A stretch of DNA of 14,951 nucleotides. Origin: Cellvibrionales bacterium. GTDB taxonomy: Bacteria; Pseudomonadota; Gammaproteobacteria; Pseudomonadales; JAHEGP01. The stretch covers positions 3,246 through 18,196 of the forward strand of contig JAHEGP010000034.1 of NCBI GenBank assembly GCA_024645065.1, written 5' to 3'. The position numbers were made by a program, and so were the translations under genes. A model generated the notes under the pieces. That model searched no databases. It saw only the letters and a list, made by a program, of their open reading frames with translations, and was not told where the DNA came from. This document shows, piece by piece, positions 6,630-13,490 of this stretch (positions are counted from its first letter, which is position 1; each line of letters opens with the position of its first letter).

Positions 6630-8902
6630 AGGCTCCGGTATTTGGAAAGCAAGCGCTGGCGCATGAGCTCAGCGACTGTGTTGAACACGAAGGTCATTGC
6701 GAACAGGACGAATCCACCCAGAAACAACACCCGATAATGGGTACTGTCGACTTCGGCCTCGGGTATTTCCATGGCGATATTTGCCGCCAGGGTACGCATG
6801 CCCTCAAAGAGATTGAAATCCATGATCGGTGTATTTCCAGTCGCCATCAGCACGATCATGGTCTCGCCAACGGCCCTGCCAAACCCGATCATTAAAGCGG
6901 AGAAAATTGCCGGGCTCGCCATCGGCAGGACAACCTGCGAAAGAGCCTGCCAGGGCCTGGCGCCGAGGGCTAGCGCACCCTGGGTCAGGTGGCGGGGGAC
7001 GGAGAAAATGGCATCCTCGACAATCGAGAAAATCGTCGGGATTATCGCGAAACCCATCGCTATACCGACAACCAGGGCGTTGCGCTGGTCAAACCGAACG
7101 CCCAGGTCCTGGGTCAGCCAGGCCACGAAATCACCCCCGAAAAGGCCTCTTTCAAACACTGGTGACAAGGTAAAGCACAGCCACCCGACCAGCACGATCA
7201 CAGGCACCATAAAGGCCGCCTGCCAGCCCTGGGGAATTCGAGCACTGACTGCAGGGGGCAACAGATGCCAACCCAGCGCTGCGAGCAGGATGATCAACGG
7301 CAAAATCAGTAGCAGCAGGAAAACCCCGACAATCTGGCTCTCCAGAATTGGCGCCAACCACAAGCCCGCGAGCAAGCCCAGGATGACAGTGGGCAAAGCC
7401 TCCATCAATTCGATCAGCGGCTTGACCCTGGCACGCATGGCAGGAGCCATAAAATACGCCGTGAAAATCGCGCCGCCCAGAGCCAAAGGAACGGCTATCA
7501 GCATCGCGTAGAGGGCAGCTTTCAGGGTGCCAAACACCAGTGGCACCAGACTGAGTTTCGGCTCAACACTGACACTGGCTGCGGAGGATTGCCAGACATA
7601 CTCAGGTTCCGGATAACCCTCGTACCACACCTTGCGCCACAAGGTACTCCAGGCGACTTCAGGGTGTTGATTATCAATCTCCCAGACCGCAAGGCGACCA
7701 TCAGCCGCTTCTACCAGCATCGCATCCGCACGCGGAGACAGCGCCACTCTGGTAACCGCAGTATCGGTCAACTGCCGACGCAGCAAATGACTTTGAGCTG
7801 TGGTATTGAACAGGCTGACAAAACCCGACTTGTCGAGGCTGGCGAAGCCCTTGCGTTGCGACTCTGCGGCCAGCTGCTGCCCCCCGGCGCCAGCAGCACC
7901 AAAATCCCGGACCGGGGTCAGCTGTAACCGGTTCGAACCAGGAGCGGCATCGCGCAGTAAAAACCACTGCGTCGCAATGCCGTTCTCTCCGAGGCTCAGC
8001 AGGGACTGGCCACCCGACGTCCAGTCGATGTCCACCACTGGCCCGCTCGCGGGGTGCACAGAAACACCGCGAAAATATTCAACCGGCTCGAGCAGCGCGG
8101 CATGCAGCTGCCCCCGGGCGTCGAGCAGGGCCAGCCAGCGTTTGTCGGTGGACAACAAAAGCTTCGACGCCAGGGGCAGCGCTGGCAGCTGCCAAGGAAT
8201 GACACGCAGATCAGGGCGCGCTCCCGGCGCCGCGGATTTCTTAACCCTGCCCATAATCAACCCGCTGGCAGCCTGGGCGACTAGCGTCACACCGTCCTTG
8301 TCCTCGCGCACTGCGAGGGCCTGCAGATCTTCGCCCGCCGCGAATTCAAGGGCGTCGCCACCGTAGGGGTAGTCAACTACGGGGCTCACCCGGCGCTGCT
8401 GTTGTTCGAAGTGCAGTTCATAGCGCGGGCGCAGCAACACGACCGAACCGTTATTCAGCCCCAGCGCCAGCAGCCCATCGGATTCAGGATCCACCGCAAG
8501 GCTGCTGATATGCGCACCCGGCGGCAGCGAGACGCGATCAACATGCAGCGGGGATCCATTGGTGAGCGAGAAAAAAATCAATTCACCCGAGGCGGTGAGG
8601 CGAAAACCCGCCTCGAGATATTCGTCGCTGGACAGATACAGGGATGCCCCTGCGCCCGGCAGCGGGGTAGGGAAATCGGCTTTTAACTCGATTCCGGCGG
8701 GTTGGAATAGCGGCACTACCTTGTAAACAAGATAAAAAGCTATCAGCAATACCGCGACGATAACGCTAAACCCACCCAAAGTAATGAGCCACTCTCCAAG
8801 CCGATCGAGCCATTGGTCCCGTGGCAGGGAGTTACCCGCTGTGCGCCGGGCACGCAGCGCAGATACTTCGGATTGAGCTACAGTGGGTCGAGTCATCACC
8901 AT
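6626..8902 (-). CDS. pstC: Phosphate ABC transporter permease PstC, long form with beta-propeller-like periplasmic domain
   Basis: 758 residues from the ATG at 8900-8902; E. coli PstC is about 319. Order: cytoplasmic tail, membrane helix about 37-62, a periplasmic segment about 70-440, then the permease core about 450-758. The core has the GTLKAALYAMLIAVPLALGG start, LMEALPTVILGLLAGLWLAP, and the coupling loop VEDAIFSVPRHLTQGALALGA. The periplasmic segment shows repeats resembling WD40/beta-propeller blades, for example SSLAVDPESDGLLALGLNNG, VDIDWTSGGQSLLSLGENG and VALSPRADAMLVEAADGRLA. A TTG at 8932 would give 10 more residues but lies inside the Pho box, so I reject it. ATG 8896 is an equally possible start. 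The gene overlaps pstA by 4 bp. Related long PstC proteins occur in pseudomonads; the propeller's function is unknown. Confidence 0.93.
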   Translation of the reverse strand: MVMTRPTVAQSEVSALRARRTAGNSLPRDQWLDRLGEWLITLGGFSVIVAVLLIAFYLVYKVVPLFQPAGIELKADFPTPLPGAGASLYLSSDEYLEAGFRLTASGELIFFSLTNGSPLHVDRVSLPPGAHISSLAVDPESDGLLALGLNNGSVVLLRPRYELHFEQQQRRVSPVVDYPYGGDALEFAAGEDLQALAVREDKDGVTLVAQAASGLIMGRVKKSAAPGARPDLRVIPWQLPALPLASKLLLSTDKRWLALLDARGQLHAALLEPVEYFRGVSVHPASGPVVDIDWTSGGQSLLSLGENGIATQWFLLRDAAPGSNRLQLTPVRDFGAAGAGGQQLAAESQRKGFASLDKSGFVSLFNTTAQSHLLRRQLTDTAVTRVALSPRADAMLVEAADGRLAVWEIDNQHPEVAWSTLWRKVWYEGYPEPEYVWQSSAASVSVEPKLSLVPLVFGTLKAALYAMLIAVPLALGGAIFTAYFMAPAMRARVKPLIELMEALPTVILGLLAGLWLAPILESQIVGVFLLLLILPLIILLAALGWHLLPPAVSARIPQGWQAAFMVPVIVLVGWLCFTLSPVFERGLFGGDFVAWLTQDLGVRFDQRNALVVGIAMGFAIIPTIFSIVEDAIFSVPRHLTQGALALGARPWQALSQVVLPMASPAIFSALMIGFGRAVGETMIVLMATGNTPIMDFNLFEGMRTLAANIAMEIPEAEVDSTHYRVLFLGGFVLFAMTFVFNTVAELMRQRLLSKYRSL

Positions 8903-8909
8903 GCCCGAC

Positions 8910-8943
8910 ACTCTATGGCTGGAATGTGACAACGCCGTGACAC
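8910..8943 (-). promoter_or_regulatory. PhoB-box promoter of pstC-pstA-pstB-phoU
   Basis: On the minus strand two 7-mers stand 11 bp apart: GTGTCAC (8943-8937), GGCG, then TTGTCAC (8932-8926). This closely resembles the E. coli Pho box (CTGTCAT, 4 nt, CTGTCAT/C). Ten nucleotides later is TAGAGT (8915-8910), a 4/6 match to TATAAT. The same 10-nt spacing is found at the pstS and phoB boxes in this window. The expected transcription start falls within a few bases of the pstC ATG at 8902 or 8896. PhoB activation is inferred from the match. Confidence 0.8.
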
Positions 8944-9107
8944 CTAGACAATAATACTAATAGCAACAGTGACTTGCATCTTACTGACGAGACATCCGGC
9001 AATGGGTTGGAGGTGTCCGAATACGCCGATAAAGTTGCGCCGGACAGAAATCGCCGGCTGCGTAAACGGCCCCCTGGATACTGCGATCGTGCCCTGGTTC
9101 CGATGCA

Positions 9108-10121
9108 TTATAGCTCGAGAGCGAGCTTTTGTTTCTGCACCATTGCCGCAGGCAGAGAGATAAAGCCATCCTTGAGAACCACCTTTTGGCCCTGACGCGA
9201 CAAGACAAAGCGGATGAATTCGCGCTCGATTGCCGGCAGGGGCTTGCCGGGGGGCTTGTTGACGTAAATGTAGAGATAGCGAGCGAGTGGATACACCCCG
9301 GCTACCGCGTTCTCGGCGTTAGCGGGATACAGCTCGCCGTTATCACTCAGCGGCACTGCACGCACACTGGCTGTGCGATAAGCCATGCCCGAATAACCAA
9401 TTGCATTAATCGTCGTGCCAACCGACTGCACGACTGACGCCGAGCCGGGCTGCTCATTGACGGTCTTCCTGAAGTCACCCCCACACAGAGCCCTGCTCTT
9501 GAAAAAGCCGTAGGTTCCCGATACGGAATTGCGCCCAAATACCTGGATACTGTGGCGCTGCCATGGCTGCGGTAAACCGAGCTGTCCCCAGTTTGCTATC
9601 GTCTGGCTGGCACCGCTGCTGCAACTGCGGTTACTGGAGAAAATTGCGTCCAGTTGCTGTAGCGAGAGTCCCTCGATTGGGTTGTCCTTGTGCACGTAAA
9701 CTGCCAACGCATCGATCGCTACAACCACCGGCGTAGCCAGGTAGCCATGGTGCTGCTCAAACGCCTGTTGCTCGTTCGCTTTCATGGTTCGGCTCATCGG
9801 CCCGATATTTGCGGTGCCCTCAGCCAGTGCAGGGGGTGCCGTTGAGGAACCCGCCGCCTGGACCTGAAAGGAAACCCCGGGGTAGTAACGCATAAACCGT
9901 TCCGCCCACAGGCTCATCAAATTTGCCAGCGAGTCAGAGCCTGTGCTTGACAGGCTGCCCGCCACACCGCGGACCTTGTTGTATTGCTCGAGGTCAGGAT
10001 CAACCCGGGTGCCCGCACCCACGGTGGCAGTTAAAGTCACCAGCACTGCTGCCAGAACAGCACGAAGCTGTTTAGCGGTAACTCGCCCGGCAAACCAATC
10101 GCTGGTTCCTTTCCTCAACAT
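9108..10121 (-). CDS. pstS: Periplasmic phosphate-binding protein PstS
   Basis: 337-residue substrate-binding protein delivering phosphate to PstC/PstA. The N-terminus has a long basic n-region and a hydrophobic stretch about 20-36 (AVLAAVLVTLTATVGA), fitting a Sec signal peptide. Phosphate-site motifs are visible: GSLSSTGSD (about 55-63), AAGSSTAPPAL (about 89-99), GPMSR (about 107-111) and GRNSVSGTYGFF (about 196-207). Two cysteines, about 167 and 213, could form a periplasmic disulfide. Start: the ATG at 10121 has AGGAGAAGG at 10135-10127, a very strong ribosome-binding site fitting a protein needed in large amounts. The gene has its own Pho-box promoter. A second Pho box lies 165 bp beyond its stop, before pstC, so pstS may be expressed in excess of the membrane subunits. 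The type resembles Pseudomonas PstS rather than E. coli PstS. Confidence 0.94.
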   Translation of the reverse strand: MLRKGTSDWFAGRVTAKQLRAVLAAVLVTLTATVGAGTRVDPDLEQYNKVRGVAGSLSSTGSDSLANLMSLWAERFMRYYPGVSFQVQAAGSSTAPPALAEGTANIGPMSRTMKANEQQAFEQHHGYLATPVVVAIDALAVYVHKDNPIEGLSLQQLDAIFSSNRSCSSGASQTIANWGQLGLPQPWQRHSIQVFGRNSVSGTYGFFKSRALCGGDFRKTVNEQPGSASVVQSVGTTINAIGYSGMAYRTASVRAVPLSDNGELYPANAENAVAGVYPLARYLYIYVNKPPGKPLPAIEREFIRFVLSRQGQKVVLKDGFISLPAAMVQKQKLALEL

Positions 10122-10147
10122 TGCAGCCTTCTCCTGTTCAGCAGCAA

Positions 10148-10181
10148 AGAATAATTTCGCTTTGTTACAGGGACATGACCC
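10148..10181 (-). promoter_or_regulatory. PhoB-box promoter of pstS
   Basis: Minus strand: GGGTCAT (10181-10175), GTCC, CTGTAAC (10170-10164). The two 7-mers are 11 bp apart, as in the Pho-box consensus. After exactly 10 nt comes TATTCT (10153-10148), a 4/6 match to the -10 consensus. The predicted start, around 10141, leaves a leader of about 20 nt holding the strong AGGAGAAGG site of pstS. No classical -35 is visible, as expected for a PhoB-activated promoter. Confidence 0.8.
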
Positions 10182-10322
10182 CGATTAAAGTGTGGTTGAT
10201 TGCCCCCGGCGCGGGCTGGCGCAGCGAAGATCGATCCTGAGCTGTGCGCTCTGGCAGCCAATTGCAACGATTATCGCGCAGCGAACAGCTACCTGCTCAC
10301 CGAGCCCTGGTTTGTCTAACCA

Positions 10323-11639
10323 CTAGCGCGTCGCCACTTCGGAGCCACGGATAATGCGATAGGAGGGGAAAATGCAACGAAACACACTGCCTTTCCCGGG
10401 AGTGCTCTCGATCTCCAGCCGCGCGCCATGACGCTTCAGGGCATGTTTTACGATAGCCAGTCCAAGGCCTGTACCCCCTGAATCAGAACCACGACCCTTG
10501 TCCGCACGATAGAAGCGTTCTGTCAGGCGCGGAATGTGGGCCTGTTCAATGCCGGGCCCGTTATCCTCAACTTCGAAGATTCCGCCCTGCTCTTCTACCC
10601 GCCAACGGATCCAGACATCAGTGCCCGCCCCACTGTATTTACAGGCATTGTCAACCAGGTTGCCAAAGGCGCTATGAATCGCCTTTTCCTCACCCTGCAA
10701 CTGGTAGTTTGGGTCGAGCCGCAATTTGAAATTACACCCCGTGCCGATAGTGCAGCTGGCATCATCGGCCATCATGGTGGCCAGCCCCGCGACATCAATA
10801 GGACCCGCCGGTTCCGAGTCAGGTTCTGACTCCAGCTTCGACAACAGGGTAATATCATCAATCAGGGACTGCATGCGCTTGCTCTGGACTTGCATTTGCC
10901 CGAGTGCCCGCTGCAGCATTGTAGCCGGAATCTCATCTTCCATCGTTTCGAGGGTTTCGAGGTAGCCGCTGACGACCGTCAGGGGGGTACGCAACTCGTG
11001 GGAGACGTTGGCGATGAAGTCCACTCGCATTTGCTCCAATTCGTGCATCTTGGTTACATCACGAATGAACACCAGGCGGTTACCGGCGCCGAACAGCGTA
11101 ACCTCGATTCGAAGTACCCGCCGCGGGTCGTCCGGCGAAGCCATCTCGAGCCCAGATGCAAACTTGCCTCGTTGGAAGTAGCGCACAAAGTAGGGATCTC
11201 GCAGCAGGTTAACCAGCAGGTTACCCTTGTCTTTTGCACTGCGCACGCCAACAAGGCGTTCCGCAGCCTCGTTACCCCAGACAATGACCCCATCGGGATC
11301 TACCATAATGACCCCATCAGACAGCGAGGCTACACCCTCTGAAACATAGTTGGCGGCCGCCAGCAACTGCCCATGCTCGGCATGATGGGATTTTTGCAGT
11401 CGGTAGAGTTTGTCCAATACTGAAGCCCAGATACCGTGGCTTTCCGGTGGATCCAGTCGGGTATCACCCTCCAGCCAGCTGGCCAGCCTGACTACCTGAA
11501 CAAGTTGCCAGCCACTGTATAGCAATATCGCCAGCGTCAGGCCCAGCCATGGCCACCCCAGCAACCACCCTGCCAAAGCGCCGCAAGCGCCCAGCATCAG
11601 CACCCTGGCCAGTTCGCGAACGACTTCCTGGCTAAGCAT
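10323..11639 (-). CDS. phoR: Phosphate-regulon sensor histidine kinase PhoR
   Basis: 438 residues from the ATG at 11637-11639 (E. coli 431). Inner-membrane kinase that phosphorylates PhoB under phosphate limitation and dephosphorylates it otherwise. Order: membrane hairpin about 13-51 with almost no periplasmic loop; a linker; a PAS domain about 93-195 (SDGVIMVDPDGVIVWGNEAAERL); HisKA with phospho-acceptor His about 214 in FIANVSHELRTPLTVVSGYLE; and an ATPase domain with N-box GNLVDNACKYSG, G1 EDNGPGIE and G2 GGTGLGLAIVKHAL. The lack of a periplasmic sensor agrees with PhoR reading phosphate through Pst/PhoU. A TTG at 11708 would extend the frame by 23 residues into phoB, so the ATG 11 bp after the phoB stop is preferred. 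Transcription with phoB is likely. Two short hairpins lie near the stop (10308-10322 and 10292-10302), too weak to call a terminator. Confidence 0.96.
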   Translation of the reverse strand: MLSQEVVRELARVLMLGACGALAGWLLGWPWLGLTLAILLYSGWQLVQVVRLASWLEGDTRLDPPESHGIWASVLDKLYRLQKSHHAEHGQLLAAANYVSEGVASLSDGVIMVDPDGVIVWGNEAAERLVGVRSAKDKGNLLVNLLRDPYFVRYFQRGKFASGLEMASPDDPRRVLRIEVTLFGAGNRLVFIRDVTKMHELEQMRVDFIANVSHELRTPLTVVSGYLETLETMEDEIPATMLQRALGQMQVQSKRMQSLIDDITLLSKLESEPDSEPAGPIDVAGLATMMADDASCTIGTGCNFKLRLDPNYQLQGEEKAIHSAFGNLVDNACKYSGAGTDVWIRWRVEEQGGIFEVEDNGPGIEQAHIPRLTERFYRADKGRGSDSGGTGLGLAIVKHALKRHGARLEIESTPGKGSVFRCIFPSYRIIRGSEVATR

Positions 11640-11650
11640 GGCCAGCCGAC

Positions 11651-12358
11651 TCAAGTTGCCGAGAAACGATAACCCGAACCGCGCACGGTTTGAATAAACT
11701 CGCTGCAATCCACGACGCCGCTGGCCGCCTGCAAAACCTTGCGCAGCCGCCGAATATGCACATCGATAGTCCTTTCTTCGATATAGACATTACCGCCCCA
11801 CACCTGGTCCAGCAGCTGACCACGATTGTAGACTCGCTCGGGATGATGCATAAAAAAATGTAACAGCCGGAACTCGGTTGGCCCAATATCCACTCTCTCG
11901 CCGCCGACAAAAACCCGGTGGCTGACCGGGTCGAGAGTTAGCTCGCCAAACCGCAAAGCTTCGTCTTTCTGGCCGAAATCCGTGCGTCGTAACAAGGCGT
12001 TGATCCTGGCGACCAATTCCCGGGGCGAAAACGGTTTGGCGATATAATCGTCGGCGCCAACATCCAGGCCATGGATCTTGTTGTCTTCCTCGCTTCGCGC
12101 AGTCAGCATGATAACGGGCAGACCGGCAGTGGCCTGGTCCCGTTTGAGGCGGCGAATCAACTCGATGCCGCTGGTCCCGGGCATCATCCAGTCGAGCAAT
12201 ACCAGGTCGGGGCTTTCGTCGACGATCGCGCTATGCGCTCGCACCGCGTCCGCGGCTTCGATGCAGGCGAAACCCTTGCTTTCAAGAGCCATCCGCAACA
12301 TCTCCCGGATGGGCGTTTCATCGTCAACAATCAAGATAGTAGCGGGCTTTTCATCCAT
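11651..12358 (-). CDS. phoB: Phosphate-regulon response regulator PhoB
   Basis: 235-residue OmpR/PhoB-family transcription factor. Receiver domain about 5-120: acidic pair Asp12-Asp13, phospho-acceptor Asp56 in LLDWMMPG, Thr86 in MLTARSE and Lys108 in IAKPFSPREL. Winged-helix DNA-binding domain about 135-232, with the recognition-helix region YIEERTIDVHIRRLRKVL and the wing RGSGYRFS. When phosphorylated it binds Pho boxes and recruits RNA polymerase; three such boxes are in this window, one in front of phoB itself. It is 11 bp upstream of phoR. The leader between the predicted start point and the ATG has no clear Shine-Dalgarno, which may hold its basal expression low. Length matches the family (E. 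coli 229). Confidence 0.97.
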   Translation of the reverse strand: MDEKPATILIVDDETPIREMLRMALESKGFACIEAADAVRAHSAIVDESPDLVLLDWMMPGTSGIELIRRLKRDQATAGLPVIMLTARSEEDNKIHGLDVGADDYIAKPFSPRELVARINALLRRTDFGQKDEALRFGELTLDPVSHRVFVGGERVDIGPTEFRLLHFFMHHPERVYNRGQLLDQVWGGNVYIEERTIDVHIRRLRKVLQAASGVVDCSEFIQTVRGSGYRFSAT

Positions 12359-12389
12359 AATCGCAGTACGTCAGCTTTCATTTCGCTGC

Positions 12390-12423
12390 ATGATTAACGG
12401 CTTCTGTTACAGCAAAATGACAC
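12390..12423 (-). promoter_or_regulatory. PhoB-box promoter of phoB-phoR (autoregulatory)
   Basis: Minus strand: GTGTCAT (12423-12417), TTTG, CTGTAAC (12412-12406), the best Pho-box match in the window. Ten nt later is AATCAT (12395-12390), a 4/6 match to the -10 consensus. The geometry is identical to the pstS and pstC boxes. The box begins 16 bp beyond the purU stop, so the whole promoter sits in the 81-bp gap between purU and phoB. Positive autoregulation of phoBR is known in E. coli and inferred here. Confidence 0.82.
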
Positions 12424-12439
12424 CCACTCCACCGCTTTG

Positions 12440-13294
12440 TCAATCAAACACAATCGTCTTGTTACCATGCAGCATCACCCGATCTTCCAGGTGGGCACGC
12501 AGCCCCCGAGCCAAAACCCGTTGCTCGGCATCCTTGCCCAACCTGACCAGGTCGGCAACGCTCTGGCGATGACTGACGCGAACCACATCCTGCTCGATGA
12601 TCGGGCCCTCATCAAGCTCTGCGGTTACATAGTGACAAGTGGCACCTATGAGCTTGACACCGCGCTGGTAGGCTTGCTGGTAGGGGTTTGCGCCGATGAA
12701 AGAGGGCAGGAAGCTGTGGTGGATATTGAGCATGGCAGCGGCGTAGCGGCGGCACAGTTGCTCCGGGATAATTTGCATGTAGCGAGCCAACACCACGACA
12801 TCCGCCTGATATTGTCGCAACACGCGATCAATTTCGGCATGGGCTGGTGCCTTATCCTCGGGATCGACCGGCACATGATGAAAGGGAATATCGTGCCATT
12901 CAACCATGCTGCGCAGTGTTTCGTGGTTGGATATGACGCAGGGTATATCACAATCCAGTTCACTACTGTGCCACCGGTGCAGTATGTCGGCCAGGCAGTG
13001 GGACGCTCGACTGGCCAGCAGTGCCACGCGCTGCCGCTGCTGAGAGTCACGCAGCTGCCATGTCATGTTGAACCGCCGCGCCAGCTCGCTGAAACCCTGA
13101 CGAAATTCCTCAGCCGTGCTCGAAAGCGATTCCGCGAGAATCTCGTTACGCATGAAGAACCAGCAAGCCTCGCGGTCTGAGTGGTAGTTGGCCTCGATCA
13201 ACCAACCACCGTGCTGAGCAATAAACTGACTGACACTCGCGACTATCCCGACCTGGTCCGGGCAGGAGATGACCAGGCGATAGGTGTGATCCAT
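12440..13294 (-). CDS. purU: Formyltetrahydrofolate deformylase PurU
   Basis: 284-residue enzyme hydrolysing 10-formyltetrahydrofolate to formate and tetrahydrofolate, balancing one-carbon pools and supplying formate for purine synthesis by PurT. N-terminal ACT domain about 5-80, opening with RLVISCPDQVGIVASVSQFI, the expected site of methionine/glycine control. The C-terminal formyltransferase-like domain, about 88-284, carries CVISNHETLR (about 119-128), the catalytic NIHHSFLPSF block with Asn190 and His192, and TAELDEGPII with Asp228. These match the Asn-His-Asp triad of the family. Length is usual (E. coli 280). There is a weak ribosome-binding site before the ATG. It points toward phoB and its stop is 16 bp before the phoB Pho box; no terminator is visible between them, so readthrough into phoBR is possible. 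It is divergent from the MltF-like gene. Confidence 0.95.
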   Translation of the reverse strand: MDHTYRLVISCPDQVGIVASVSQFIAQHGGWLIEANYHSDREACWFFMRNEILAESLSSTAEEFRQGFSELARRFNMTWQLRDSQQRQRVALLASRASHCLADILHRWHSSELDCDIPCVISNHETLRSMVEWHDIPFHHVPVDPEDKAPAHAEIDRVLRQYQADVVVLARYMQIIPEQLCRRYAAAMLNIHHSFLPSFIGANPYQQAYQRGVKLIGATCHYVTAELDEGPIIEQDVVRVSHRQSVADLVRLGKDAEQRVLARGLRAHLEDRVMLHGNKTIVFD

Positions 13295-13380
13295 AGCTTA
13301 ATCCACTGTTTATGATATGATCGCATCGACGATAACGGGCTACCGGGCTGCTGCCAATAGCGGCGACAGGATGAACCAGA

Positions 13381-13426
13381 CCAGCCCTTTAGTCCACCGG
13401 TTTCCAGCCCTTTTGTCCACCGGTTT
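13381..13426. repeat. 23-bp tandem direct repeat, two copies
   Basis: Positions 13381-13403 and 13404-13426 are two head-to-tail copies of a 23-bp unit that begins CCAGCCCTTT and ends GTCCACCGGTTT. They differ only at base 11 (A in the first copy, T in the second). They lie in the 196-bp spacer between the divergent purU and the MltF-like lipoprotein gene, 64 bp before the latter's ATG. The origin could be slippage duplication or a two-site operator; the sequence alone does not decide. Confidence 0.85.
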
Positions 13427-13490
13427 AAAGCGCTGCTACCCGCACAGGAACGCCGTACTCGTTCGAGCTCGATGGAACCAGCCAGACGCC

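Noticed and set aside
6771..7511. A 246-codon plus-strand open frame inside pstC
   Set aside because: Antisense shadow of the conserved pstC permease core.
9039..9058. GCCGG/CCGGC inverted repeat between pstS and pstC as a pstS terminator or attenuator
   Set aside because: Only 5 bp with a 10-nt loop and no U-tract; too weak to annotate.
9107..9112. A perfect TATAAT on the minus strand over the pstS stop codon, as a possible basal promoter for pstC
   Set aside because: The hexamer 17 bp upstream is a poor -35 match and it falls in the end of pstS; a Pho-box promoter nearer pstC explains expression better.
9112..9127. A 6-bp stem AGCTCG/CGAGCT followed by TTTGTTT on the plus strand, like an intrinsic terminator
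   Set aside because: It lies inside the pstS coding end, is short, and there is no plus-strand gene to terminate; antisense use is possible but unsupported.
11640..11708. Extended PhoR starting at a TTG at 11708
   Set aside because: It would overlap phoB by more than 50 bases and add residues not usual for PhoR; the ATG at 11639 gives the family length.
13371..13490. Upstream in-frame ATG at 13371 for the MltF-like lipoprotein
   Set aside because: It would put about 60 residues before the hydrophobic core of the lipoprotein signal and translate the tandem repeat; the ATG at 13491 gives a normal signal peptide.
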